Below, one piece after another: positions 25,492 to 38,915 of a stretch of 64,000 bases of DNA. The position numbers were made by a program, and so were the translations under genes. Source of the stretch: Tethya wilhelma (Eukaryota; Porifera; Demospongiae; Tethyida; Tethyidae); assembly GCA_964030475.1 (NCBI GenBank), contig CAXIPT010000008.1, positions 4,216,568-4,280,567 on the forward strand, given 5' to 3'. Each line of letters begins with the position of its first letter. Positions within the stretch are counted from its first letter, which is position 1. The notes beneath the pieces are model-generated. The model saw only the letters and a program-made list of their open reading frames with translations, searched no databases and had not been told where the DNA came from.

Positions 25492-25946
25492 TACATTACA
25501 GAGTGGTTCTACGCAGTGGTGGCAGTGCTACAATGGCTGCCTCTGATTCGACTGCTGGTAATGGGAGTCAGGAGAATGCCTACTGCATGTTTGACGACGA
25601 ATCTGATATCTTTATGTGATCAGTTCCAGTATTGGGTATATGGAAGGAGGTTAAAGGGCAAATTGGACTTGTTACCAGTAATCCTTTTTCTTGTGAAAAA
25701 TTGTTCATCGATAATATCTCACGAATCACATACAATCTGGGCTCTCTCTGAAAATTAAACTGTTGATCGTGTATTTAATCCTTTGTATCACTTTTGTCAC
25801 AATTACTCTATCTTATTCAATCAAATTTGTTTTAATATTGTTAATCCTCGATCCAATCAGTCTTGGCTTGAAACCGGGCCACTAATCACTTATTGTTATC
25901 ATGAATCATGCATAACTTGGGTTCTATGAAACCCGTGATGATCATG
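23673..25946. repeat. 1.1-kb block present twice across an N (last exon of the KEN-box gene)
   Basis: Block 23,673-24,812 and block 24,814-25,946 are nearly identical over their whole length and are separated by one N at 24,813. Differences are scattered substitutions and microsatellite length. Both contain the last exon of the KEN-box gene (24,368-24,485 and 25,502-25,619), which ends in the same residues. The pattern is that of two unmerged haplotypes. Confidence 0.88.
25502..25619 (+). pseudogene. Second copy of the last exon of the KEN-box gene
   Basis: Identical in structure to 24,368-24,485: ttacag acceptor, 118 bp, ending FDDESDIFM and TGA. There is no upstream exon 4 copy between the two, so as drawn it would be a spare terminal exon. 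It is most likely an assembly duplicate, not a true paralogue. Confidence 0.75.
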
Positions 25947-26359
25947 CATATTCATTATGTTGTCATAATATTATAACCACCTGTATTATAATCAACTGCC
26001 CCTCATTAATAATAATAGTCAACCCATCACTTAATAATTATTATTGTATAATATATATTATTTATTCTTACCCCATAACTTTTTCTTACAGCTCTTTATT
26101 ATATATTGATCACAACCGCCAAAAATTATTGCTTGTAATCGAACTTGACGCATGGTTTCTTGTGCTGACAAACATTATACCAATAATGATTTCATTCAGC
26201 AAGAAGTGCCACACACATATATACACAGTACAATCAGTGCCAATAAATAGATGTAAAAAAAACACACACACATACATGCACAGACACATATATATACACA
26301 TACATAATGCATTATATTGTCAGTCAAGACATATAATAAGAATGCACTCAATAGGTATG
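25947..26359. other. AT-rich convergent intergenic stretch
   Basis: Very AT-rich, with TAATAATTATTAT runs and a short CACACATA tract. It lies between the KEN-box gene (+) and the 3' end of the RabGAP gene (-). Nothing coding is seen. Confidence 0.6.
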
Positions 26360-27449
26360 CTATGACGTTGGCTGTTTTGAGTGTTCTAATGTTTCCTCCT
26401 CAGCTGGTTCTGATTCAGGTCTGTTTTCATTGGAGAGCTCGAGAGAAGTTGGTGATGGCACGTGCACCTCTTCTGTCTCACGAGATCTCACCAACCTACA
26501 CGTAGACGTATAACATGCATGACATTGTACAGTCAATGGCAGTGAGTTTTAGAAGCTCAGTGGTAAGAGCATTTGACTAGAATTCAAAAGACCTGGGCTC
26601 GAATCCCAGAGAGATTTTTTCCAATGAACTTTCGAGCATAGATCCCCTCCCACTCTGTATGCAATGTGATGGGGAGGAGGTTCAATTATTCGCCAGACGT
26701 AAACATGCATGGCCTGGGGCACCATTTCACTGTACACATACACTATAGTACATCATGCAAACACATTAGTCCTCAAGCTGGCCTCAATTAGGGGGCCTTC
26801 CTGTTATTTTCATAAGAATACAGCATCCTGCCTGATTGTCAAACAATAAAAGGGTCATCAAGAAACAATAACCATCCCACGTACATGAACAGAGACACAA
26901 GAGCAACAAACATACTGTAAAAATTATACCACCCACTCTCTACACATCCTCAAACACGTACATCACCAGCTGGGTCAAAAATGGACGTACGTACGCATAC
27001 ATCATTTGAAACCTTCTTACCTTTCCAGCTGATCAATCTTCTCCTGTTGCCTCTCCAGCTGGTCTTGAAGGAGAGTGACCACGCCCTCCAGGTTTTGTAT
27101 TGACCCGCGGCAGATTGCCAACTGTTCTACAAGCGTTACATTCTGTTTCTTCAGCACGGCATTGACCGACTCCATGTCCGTCAACATGGCTTCGTCGTGA
27201 GCAAAGGTGTCTGTTAGTTCCACCATGATTTCATACTCAGTCTCAAAACTCTGTAGCTTGTTGCCCAAGTCGATCTGTAGTGCTTCTCTGAAAATGGCCG
27301 ACATGTTTGCCAGTGCACTCTCAGGAAGGGCAGTTTTGAGATAGTTGCACGTGGACTCCATTGAGGTACACTCCATGAGGTTCTCTTCGTGTAGTTTCAT
27401 GAGAGTCAGAGCCACCTGGAAATGATGAAGGAGATAAATCAGGCGTGAT

Positions 27450-27484
<35 letters not shown>

Positions 27485-29321
27485 TTGAGAACTCACCTTG
27501 AATACAATGTCAGCTCCTTCGTAGAAATAAAGATCTGCAAAGAATGATAGATTAGTGAAACACCTAAAAAATTTTCTACATACAATAGCTACTAAACTCT
27601 ACGGGTTCCCAGAGACACATACAAACATAGAGAGAGGAAGATGGCCATCTTACCAAACAATCTAGCGGTGAAGGCTATGGGGTACTGAGAGGCAAAGATG
27701 GTGAGGAACCACGGAGCTGCGTAGAAGAAGGGTGTGACCTCGTTCTCTCTCAGCAGCTGGTCGACAGGAGGACAGAAGTCATGAAGAAGACGAGAGAACT
27801 GGTACAACCTCATCTGAAGAAGGATAAAATATACAGGTGGTCAGATGTAGTGAGCATTTGCAACAATAACCTCATGTAGGCATGCACCCTTTCTTTGAAG
27901 GGAAGAAGCTAGAGCCTGGTTGTTAAGAGGCAAAGCAGTGAAGCAGCTAGCTAGGTGCTGTTGTAGTTTGACATACTTGTAGGTTGGAGAGGTTGGCAAA
28001 GTAGATCTTACGGTAATCGTAGAGAACCATCATCTGGTAAAAGATCTTAAAGGCAGTCTCTTCGTCTTTCGTCTGCGAGCACATAGCAACATCAGATAAA
28101 AGTGAGTACAACCCATTTCAAGTAAAAGTGAGTGTGTCTTACGTGCATGAGGATCATGCCTGCGATGAAGCTGATCCCCTGGCAGTAGCCTGTCTCCCTG
28201 TCAGCCACGGCATAGGCATGGAGGATCTTCTTGAGGGAGTCTTGCCCACTGTGGTTGAGGGAGTTGGAGAAGTAGGGATGGGATGGAAAGGTACGACCTG
28301 TAGATGGGTCACGTGATGGTCATGTGATCAGGACACATTGGTTATGTGATCAAAGCATGATTTTTGTTAATTACCTAAATCGACCACAATGTTGTGTTCG
28401 TACTCAGTAGTGCCTTGACAGAGTTGCTCAAAGCCTTCTTTCCCGGCAAAGTTGGAAGGAAAATTAAACCACACCCCTTCTTTGGTTTTGTAACGATCAA
28501 TTAGGAAACTCCACACCTCTCCTCGTCTAGTGATGGGCACCCCTGCAATAATATAGTTGGTAAATGGTCGTCAAAATAGCATACTATTATTACGCAGTGT
28601 GCAATCACAAATGGAAATGATCATCACCAAAACAAGCCACTAACATACACCTGTACCCGTCAGCAATGCTTCTTGCATATCATGTTGATCTGGGTCAGTC
28701 TGTTCCAAGAGATTACTCCACGTTTCCATGGCACTATCTGGTTCCAACACGGGATCGGAATAACATAGCTTCAGTTTCTTCAAATCAACTTCTGTGGTTG
28801 CCTCTGCAAATCGCAAATAAAGAGAAATATTATAATAATTATAATACATCCGATCATAATACTATCTCCAGTACTCACCTAGAACCATCTTGTTCTGTCT
28901 CTCCATTCTGTTCAGCATCACCGTCTGTTCAATGGCACTCTTCCATCTCTTACGAGCTTGGCTACGAGGAGATTGTTGCTGCTCAGTGAACCGTGTCTTT
29001 GGCGAGATGAAGCCCATCCCAACCTGGTCAATGGGCGGAGGCTCGATAATCTCAAACTCTTCCACTGCAAAATGTAAAGTGATTTCAGATGAAAATTTGA
29101 TTGGAAAACAAATCTTGAGATCTAACTGGGATTCAAACCCCAGGTCTTTTGAATTCTACACTAGTTTACATGCAAACCAGATCTCAAGGCCTACATCATG
29201 TAATGGCATGACCCCATGTACAGCTGTCATGAACCATTGATACCGTCACAAAGGTCCATACAAAAGGGAAATCTTATCATAGCTAATTCAATAATAAGTT
29301 TCGTATTGTTGCTGTTAATAN

Positions 29322-29375
<54 letters not shown>

Positions 29376-32300
29376 AATATTATTATTATCATAGCTGCTG
29401 TTGAAAATGGAGGAAAGTGAGATCACTAGAGGAAGAGCAAACTCCCCTGCAGGAAACATGGATAACTGCACTGTCATGACACTAATTATTATGACAGCTG
29501 AATTACAAGAGCACAATGTACCGTAACACTGAGACCTGTTACTAGTGTAGAAGATTCCCACCAATAGCAGGAACTCTGACAAGTTAGAGTGTAAGTATCA
29601 AACAAACAAAGAAGCAGCCAAACAAACATCCAAAGGAGTGCAACAGCCACAACTTACAGAGTTCATTTGATGACTTCCTATCTCTGCCTTCCACTGTGGG
29701 GGATCGGACGCTATCAAAGATCTCTCTTCTCCAGTCCGATGACAGTGAAGCGTGAGCAGTCAGCGATCGCCTGTGACCACGATACCACTCCGAGGAGGTG
29801 GTTGATGGGGGTGTGAGGGAGTGTCTGTGGGCCAATCTGTCTCTCGAACGGAGGCTTTTCACTTTAGTGGACCGCGGGGTCCTTTTTGGCGTCCACTGTG
29901 GTAATGTAGTGGGAGGTGCAACTGGTGGAGGTGTGACGGTTCTTTCTTCCTGTGTTTTAGACCCTGGTCCATTAACCTGGTGTAATGGACTAGCAACATT
30001 ACGTACACCTTTCTCTAATGCAACTTTTTCATTCTTTTTTGTATCCTCCACCACTCTGCCCTTCTCCTGATCAAGACCATGGCCGCCATCTTTCTCCCTT
30101 GTTGGCGAGGAATTCTTTCCCCTCCGAAATCTGAACCCCCCTCCAGACCATGATCGCTCCCTCTTTAGGATCCCAGAGGACTCGGACTCGTTCTTGCTCG
30201 GAGATACGACGGTTACAGGAGCCATTAAAGTGTCGAGGTTCGTCTTTCTCGAGAAGAGAGGTGAGGTTGGGTGTTGTAGGTTCAGACTCTGAGTGGCTCT
30301 GTCCTCGACCACTCTTTCTGTCTTTTCCTGATGGTCGGGAGCAGTCTGGGATTTCTTTACCGGTTGTCTGCTTCTCAGGTTGTCGATGGAATTGGTGATG
30401 GCCATCTTGGCCCTCGTTAGTGCAGGGACCCTCAATTTATCCCCTCCAGAATCAGCCAACACCGAGTGGTGGGTGTGGCTTTCCTGTTTCTTCTCAAAGT
30501 GCTGACGAAGGAGACTCACCAGGATGACAATCTGGGTGTACTCGTGATCAGCATGTTCTGAGGACTATGAAAGAGATAGTGAAGGGAATACACCAAATGT
30601 AATGTAATACAATGCAATACACAATGCAATACACAAATTTCACCTTAGATGCATTAAGGTTAAAACTGAAAAAAAAATTTAAAAAAAAAATCTTTCCCTC
30701 TGAGATCTAGCTTGGATTCGAACCCTACATCTTTTGAATACTAGTCAAATGGCCTTACCACTGAGCTACTGGAACTCACAGGCATTGGAGCAGAGACTAT
30801 TATCAAGGCCTATGTGTAATGGCACAACCAGCATGTTGCAAATACAGACCAGCATGTTGCAAATACAGACCAGCATGTTGCAAATACACAACCAACATGT
30901 TGAATCCAACATGGAAACATACCCTGCCTAACTGGTCAAGTGTAATGGTGAATGAACTATGTACCTTGTATTTTTGCATGATTTGTGCATAATCTGCTTC
31001 ACTGAAGGTCGCCAGACACTCCTGAATCTGTGTCTGTGCCACTTGTGTTGACACATCTACAACACAGAGACACACACAAAAGAATGCATCACTCAAAATC
31101 TTGACAAAGCCACTCTTTTTCTAGCCTCTTTCCCAGGCTCCTCCCTCGTGTATTTTCCTTATTTTCGAAGAAAATATACGCAAGGGAGAAGCTTGGGAAT
31201 GAGGCTACTCTTTCTCCTCACTTTCCAGTCGCTTGCACAAGTTATGGAGTTCCTGAAGTGGACAGTAAGCACACAGTGCAGCNTGTAGCCCCACTCAATG
31301 GCCACTGGTCAGTCACAGCTGTCTCTCCATGTACCACCTACAGCTGCTGGAATGACACAGCAGGACCAGTCAATGTGTGTACACACTTCCTTCCTTCTTC
31401 CTCTGGACATGGACATGTACACAATGTGAATAGACAACTTGAAGCACACACAGACAGTGACACACACTTTTTTTTGCAGAAATACACCATTTTCCTGAAA
31501 ACCATCTAACTGCCGATTTTAGTAAATCTCTCACCAAGAGTGCCACTCTCTTGCTCTCACACACAGATCTGATCCTGATTCTATACAGAGATATTGATTT
31601 TTGCCTAGGTATGATCATAATACTTACATACATAAACAGCAAATGCTCAAAGAAAGCATTAGGGGTACACACACACATCTACATATATTTCTCAACTTGT
31701 AGTCCAGATCCTATACAGACATATTGCTTATTACTAAGTCTACCAACGTGGTGTCATAATACTTACTTACATACACAGCAAGATGCTTGATGAAAGCTTT
31801 GGGCATATATATATATATATATATATATATCAAAAAGTAGTTCAGTTGATTTAGTGATAAATGTACACACAGCTCTCAACAACCAATAGTTACATTACAT
31901 TCAGCAAGATCAGTGTCTTGTAGGCTAATATATAGAGAAGGACATCAAGGATTTCTAGAAAACTCAGGCAGCTACAACAAGGTCTGTCCAAGACAAGAGT
32001 ACAAAGTTTGCCACAACTCAATTACAAACTAGGTGCACATAATAATATCATTAAACAATCACATTCTTTAAAAGTGAGCGCAAATCAAATGCCATCCTAT
32101 TATACAACTGGCTATCCTATTGCTTGTGACACACACACACATACACACGCACACACACATACATACAGAGGAAGCAAAGGTGACAGCCAACAAACTGAGC
32201 GATAATGCATAGGGTTGGCAGGAGGCCAGTTTGTAACAGCTCTTTCTGGAACTTTGATAAAATAAAAATGAAACGTAATGAATACAACAGGACCATATGA

Positions 32301-34334
32301 TATCACCGCACACATCACGTCTACACAGAATGGGATGGAGAGGGTGCACATCCGTTGATCTCCTATCAAGTGACGAGGGACCACGGGTCCTATTGTACTC
32401 GCTAGCAAACATCATGTAACACAATATATCAAATATGAGGCATCTCTTGTGACCAGTGTGGGTGATGGGCCATTTGAGACCATTCAGGGACCAAATGTTA
32501 TCCCATTTATCACCATTAATAGCGAAAAGAGAGGGTGCTCGTGTTTACCGGCGAATGGAGCAACGGTTCCGGTGAGCTCTCTGGGAAATTTGGAGGATAA
32601 ATTGTAACATTAGTCGTTTTTGTAGTGAATACAGAGAAATTTTAGCCGAGGTAGAATTACAGATGACATTAGATGCTCCATTAGTACAAATATTCCGCCA
32701 ATCATGTAATTCATTTACCACTCAATTTGAGCCACTTAACAAAAAAAAAAAAAAAAAGATCGGCTGTATTTCCTGCCTAACGTCTCCAAGCCATGTGGGA
32801 CAATGTAATAATTCTGGTTTTGTGGAATTTTAGGTGTGGGTTTCTCTGGAATGCAATACATCATAAACGAGTCGTCAAATAAAACAAAAGCCACAATGCA
32901 AGCTATGAATACGCTCGCACTTAACACCAGTTTGTTTTGTGGTTTCATGCCAATTACACTCAATCAGGGCAATTTATTAGCTGGAGGATTAAAAATTGCC
33001 GACTGGCTCCCTAGAAGACAGAGGGGGTGTACAATAGGCTGATGAGAAGGAGTGGAGGAGGAACAGAAGAAGGTATTCAAAATTGAAGCGAGAGTTGTTG
33101 GGAATCAAGCAAATGTGTGCAAAGAGGAACTCGAAAATTAACCGAGTGACGTGTTTAAAATTAAACTCAAAAATATTTTAAAATCTGTCCTAGATCTTAT
33201 ACTAATAAGTGCTTATTTGGATCCTTTTATCTAGTGCTATATACATCATTTATTTGTGCACTAAAAAGAAAGAAGAAAAGATGTCTTTCACAAGTTTTGC
33301 AATTGTAGTACAATGATTGCGTCAAGTCACGTTGGGAAGTTACGTTAAGCACATCCAATATCTTCACTCACAATACCCATCGTCCATTAACTCTTTGTAA
33401 TTTACAACATTGTTTTTCTTCTCAAGAACATTAGATTGCGTCATCACATTAAAATCAAGGTGGAGGTTGTAAAAAACAGACCAAAATGGTGTACGCTAAC
33501 ATTTCGAAACATGACCACTCGCAAGTGAAAAATTATTGTGAGATAAGATCATTACCGGACCAAAAGGGGATGACCCTGTCATCATTAGTGCCATGATGAA
33601 AACGTTCATAACTAATGATACAGTGTCTCCATGACAACAGCAAATGCTACTTTGGCAGAGGTTCAAACGAAAGTGCCGTCATTACGATTAATAGCCAGCA
33701 TAGCTAGAATGGAAGGTATACACACACACATACGTGTATGCAGAGATTCAAAGTCTAACAATTACATTGTTGAGCATCGCTCACTAATCGTATCAATGTC
33801 TATTGCCAAGAGCTAATCAAACCATAAAACACTCAATCAAATATTCTCTTCAAAGACATGTTTGTCGGCATCTACTCAAACAAAGTTATACCGTGCATAC
33901 CACATGCAGGGTCTGTAAAGAATGGCTTCAAGATGGCTGCATCTTGCCATTCCTTGTCCAACTAACATTCCACATTGAAACCGTCTCACCCAAACAACAG
34001 CTGCTTAAGATGATACACGCATGTACATGTGCCTTTGCATCTCCGTCAATTTCCCAGGGAAATAGAAATAAAATATTACTAACTGACAAATGAGAACAAT
34101 GTAGTCGTACATCAACTTCAGGTAGGTCATCCATCACTACCAGAAGTTCAGCTTTCCCATTGGTACCATTAGAAAGGACAAAATGGCGAGCAGAGGGTTC
34201 CCTTTGATAGACACTTAAGTTGATTAGTACGATAATTATTTAATGCACTACCTTCCGTACTGTGTAGCTTAATGGGCAGTGCACATTGACTGACAGTGCG
34301 CACACACACACACACACACACACACAAGCACACA

Positions 34335-34372
<38 letters not shown>

Positions 34373-37300
34373 CACACACGCACACGCACACACACACACA
34401 CACACTCACACACACACACACACACACGTATATACATTATACGCACATGTACACACACAGTGCTGCACATGTATACATTCACACACACACATACACATGC
34501 ACACATACAGATACATAATTATACGCACACTCACTCACACACACATACACTCAAACACACAGATGGTAACTGAGCTAAGGAACCAACTCATTCCAGGCTA
34601 AAAGGTTACAATTACCAGACAAAGTGTCTGGAGGATTCTGTGATGGTGATTCACCAAGCACCATTCAGTTGTCATAGCAGTAAAAGGTATAGTATTAGCT
34701 AGACCATTAGTCTGCCATTCCACAACGGGATGGTTTGTAGCTCCCACTAAAAATATGACACGCATGCATTTTTTTCCACAGATCTAATCACAGGAACCGT
34801 GTGTATGGGTACGTACCTACGTATACGTGCTCCGAGGGCTTACTTACCTATTGGTTGCTAATAATGACAGGAGCTGGGAGGAGCTTGATGTTGTTAACGA
34901 GGCGTGTCCGTTAGTATCAGTTCCATTAATCTTGTCCTCAATATTAGAGGGTTCTCCCCTATTGTCTTTAATACTAACTCCATTTGCAATGATAGTAGGT
35001 GAAAGTTTAGCCGAGCTAGTACCATTCTATACATAGTAACAACAAGAAAAAAATGATGACTGAAAAGCAATCTTAAACTTCAGACAGATTTTCTTACTTG
35101 AATTACAACAGACGCAGTAGGCGGAGTTATGACCGGCACCCCAATCGAGATGGGTGTGGTCTTAATGGGGGACATCTTCCCTCTCCCCATCACACCCCCC
35201 ACCGAAGACGGGGGGACGAAAGCGTACACGGGTACAGTAGCATTGGTGAGGAGGTCCATGCCAGGCACCATCTGGATGGTGTAGGAGGGAACGGTAACAG
35301 TGGTTGGAAGGAGGGCCAAGGAAGAGCTAGTGAGAGGAGCAGGGGTTGGCGTGGAGAGCTTTTCTTTTGAACTGGTAAACAGAATAAGGTTTAAGAGTTC
35401 TTAGTTTCATTGTATATAGCCTATGCTATTGTGTTTGTATTATTTTTAATGTGAAGAGGATGTACCTGTGACTAGGGTCAGTGCTGGGGGTTGGTGTGGA
35501 TGTAGGGTATTTATTTACTTCAGCTGGTGTTGATTTACTAGCTGGACACTGTGGGTATATTGGAGGTATGGATGAACGGTTGGTAATGGTCGTCAAATCT
35601 AAATACTAAATACTAGTTTATTAGCCACTCACTTTGATAACAGGTGAAATGTGGATGTTCCTCTTCACTCTGCTGCTAGAGTGATCCTTCTCTGGCTCTG
35701 ATATTGACTCCTCTACATCTAAGAGAATCATTCAAAGAGAAAGTACCAGATTATAAAGAGAGCCCCACTTCATTGGTCTTTATAGTACCATGTTAACACA
35801 CATATGCATGCAGTAGGAACAAAAGTTAAAAAAAAAACACACAAAAACTTCCAAGTCTTGGGAAAATTATCTAACAACAAGACATGCTACTCACTAACAG
35901 AGGATGTTTCTCTGTCACTTTAATACTTACACTCACTGTAGATGACATGCCAACATTATCTCGTCTTGTTCAGCCAATGCACACTGATCAATGGGAGTAC
36001 ACGTTGGGCATAGAAACTTATTTCAAAACACAAAAATTAATGCCCAGAGGAAGGTCCATCTAGTTACATGGAGAGTTTTTTTCCTCCTCCTTCCTTTCTT
36101 GGTGATAACAAGTAGCTGGCAACAAGATATAATGGTTTTCATTGTTATATCTACTCTGGCTCTAGGTCTCTCTTCCAAACACTCAAGACACATGTACACA
36201 CTTAGGGCATAAACACAACACGTTGCTTCAACGAATGCACCGCCAGCTGCACATTGTTGTCCCAAGACCAAACACCACTTAGTGGCATCACTGTTGTCAA
36301 GGATGCAGGCCAAACCATGATTGATGTATACACACATACACAGTGTTTATTTAATACTCACCCAGTTGGTAAAGGGTGGTTACTTTACTATACACATTGT
36401 TATACATATACAATGGTTGTACAATGATACATATAAAGCAAAGCTGGGGGCTGTGTGAATGAATTAATCCAATTTTGTTTTGGCAGCTGATTCATACTCG
36501 TAGCAACCTATAGCATCCAATAAAAGACAAAGCCCATATTGTTATGAAAGCCATTGAGCTCATGGCAAAAATGGACAAAGCAAGAAAGCAAGCCGACAAC
36601 TCAGCAAATATTATCGCAAAAATCTAAACAAGGAAAACGCAAAAACAGGGAGTGTAACATAGCTCATTATTCTGAGAGATGGCTGCCATAGCAAACAGTA
36701 CAGGGCAACGATATTCACAAGTCAGCCCCACCAAAGCCATGAATCTAGATGAGTACAACTATCAAGATCTCCCAGATAACTTTATCAGGGTCAAAATGGC
36801 ACACAGCATTCTGCATGCATGGAGCTCCACCTTACTAAATATCCATTATTAGCAGAGTATACTGGTGGATAAACAACAACGCAAACACACTGTAATGCTA
36901 TACCAACACCAGAGAGAGCTAACGATGGCTTGCTGACCATCATTTTACCATTAGCTACAAAAACAGAAGTACCACTAGGAGCACACACACACACACACAT
37001 ACATACATAGCAGTGTACACCTGGCAATACTCTCAACTCACACTGCTAGACAACTCACAGAGCTATTGGAACAAAGATGTCTAGTACATTCCTCAGCAGC
37101 ACAAGGATAAGGATGCAGGTGTGTGTGGCCAATGATCAAGGGTGGAGCTAGACAGGGAACACAAGTATTTTGATACCTCACCAAATCAGCTTCAAATGTG
37201 AAACTCTAACTCAATTTGGGAGGTTACAGCTGCATAGCTACAGAGTAGCTCCATTACAGAAGTATTCTAAAGATGGAAAACGCCCGAACAGTAGCAGGCC

Positions 37301-38857
37301 ATTTTTGGGCGGGGTTTCCAGCCACGCCTAGAAGCTAAAATGCAACCACAACTCCACCCTATTTCAAAGTGAAAGGCAAGCCATGTCTTCAAGAACACAA
37401 AACAAACAACCCGCAACAATATGCAAACTACACACAAACTTTAACAACTAAAGGCAACTCATTATTCAAAAGAATCGGCGAGCGCCGAAGCCCACAGCAA
37501 CACACACAAACCTTCATCTTCCGCCACGTCTGAAGACGACTGCTTCATGATTTGGAACTCTCTATCGCACTTTGCACTCATCTCCTCCATCGTGTAAAGA
37601 TCCTTGAGTCCTAATGCAAGCCAAACAATGGTGCTTTCTTTGAAAAGATACAACTATGTTGGCTCCCGTTTTTTCACTCGTGACGCCAGCGCATATAATT
37701 ATCGACATGTGCGACGGATGACGTCATACAGCAGCTGTCCTGTTCTAAATAATGCACGCCACAGAAACTGATGCGTGTATACAGACACCACTCAACCGCT
37801 TGAAAAGGACTCTAGAAAAGTCGTCCACGTCATTATTTCATCGTCAAGAGAATCATCAAAGCGGATCCCTTCAAGTACCAAACACCTAGTATCATGGAGT
37901 TTCCTGAATTAGGAACACACTGCGCTGTATCTTCTTGTAATCGACTTGGTAGGTGAAAGCGTAGATAGTGATTGTTGATTATCAGTCAAATCACTCTGAA
38001 TATCTGTTCTACTATTTCACAGATTTCCTACCCTATGAGTGTGATGCCTGTCATGGAATTTTCTGGTAAGTTATTCAACTTGAAGTCATTTCATACCATG
38101 GAATTTGTATGTGAGATGCTATCTCTGTTGCTTTTTGTTTCTCTTTAGTGGGGAACACAAAACTTATGAGCAGCACACCTGTAAGAATGCATACACAAAG
38201 GTCAGTTTAGTGGTCTAGTTTTACGTAATTTGGTTAGTACTATCCAATAGGCTACTTGATATGACTCAGATGGAAGTATAATCTGATTAGACTCGTAGAT
38301 TTGATACTGTACGTGTGTCTCTGTCTGTGTGTGTANATGGTCTGGACTTGAGATTGATCAGATGTTGCCGGAGGACTCACTTCAAACTTCCCCAGATACT
38401 CCAAGTGGTACTCGCACAGCATCTCGTCGTGATTGGCCGACTCGTTTTTCTTCCCATTCTTGTTTGTCCTTGACGACACTGCCGCCTGCTGTTGAGGAAA
38501 GATGAGGTGATGTTGGACCGAATCGGGCGAGGTGTTGGAATGACGATTGAGAGTGCTACTAACGTGAACCTCCTCTTGAGCATGCTTCCTAAATTTGGCC
38601 ATTATTTGAGCAGCCTAACAATAGAGGGGGGAAATAAGAATATAACCCTACTAATTAGAGAGCTAAACAGAACAATGGTGTACCTCTTCGTAAGTCAAAG
38701 CTTGGAAGACATGGCAGAGGTACTTGTTGTCTTTTTCTCTTCGGAAGATGTAGGCAAAAGAGATTCCATCAACAGCTATACAACATTGAACAATGCCTCC
38801 ATAGGAGTGGTTGAACAGTTCCTGCCCGTTATCAGCTACATAGGATACTCCATCAGG

Positions 38858-38915
<58 letters not shown>

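Larger units (their letters stand above)
31284..38335. other. Probable misplaced contig inside the RabGAP gene
   Basis: The stretch is bounded by Ns at 31,283 and 38,336. Each N cuts through a RabGAP exon of the same strand, yet the inside contains the 5' halves of two unrelated divergent genes (ZFAND2 and a proline-rich gene) and none of the expected PTB 2 exons. Nesting of two truncated genes in an intron with loss of PTB 2 is much less likely than a scaffolding insertion. Confidence 0.7.

Noticed and set aside
26549..26615. Candidate tRNA gene
   Set aside because: D, anticodon and T arms fold, but the acceptor stem does not pair and related degraded copies occur elsewhere, so it is the head of a SINE.
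32112..32424. Minus-strand open frames of 98-118 codons with a possible 32-bp upstream exon
   Set aside because: Splice borders look acceptable, but the protein turns into microsatellite Cys-Val and matches nothing recognisable.
33631..33816. Plus-strand 61-codon frame with a possible donor after ARMEG
   Set aside because: Isolated, with no supporting neighbouring exon or family match.
34240..34601. Open frames of 88-101 codons made of His-Thr or Cys-Val
   Set aside because: Translated (CA)n microsatellite only.
36023..36337. 104-codon minus-strand open frame with many Cys
   Set aside because: Lies in an intron of the proline-rich gene and shows no domain; it does not match the missing PTB 2.
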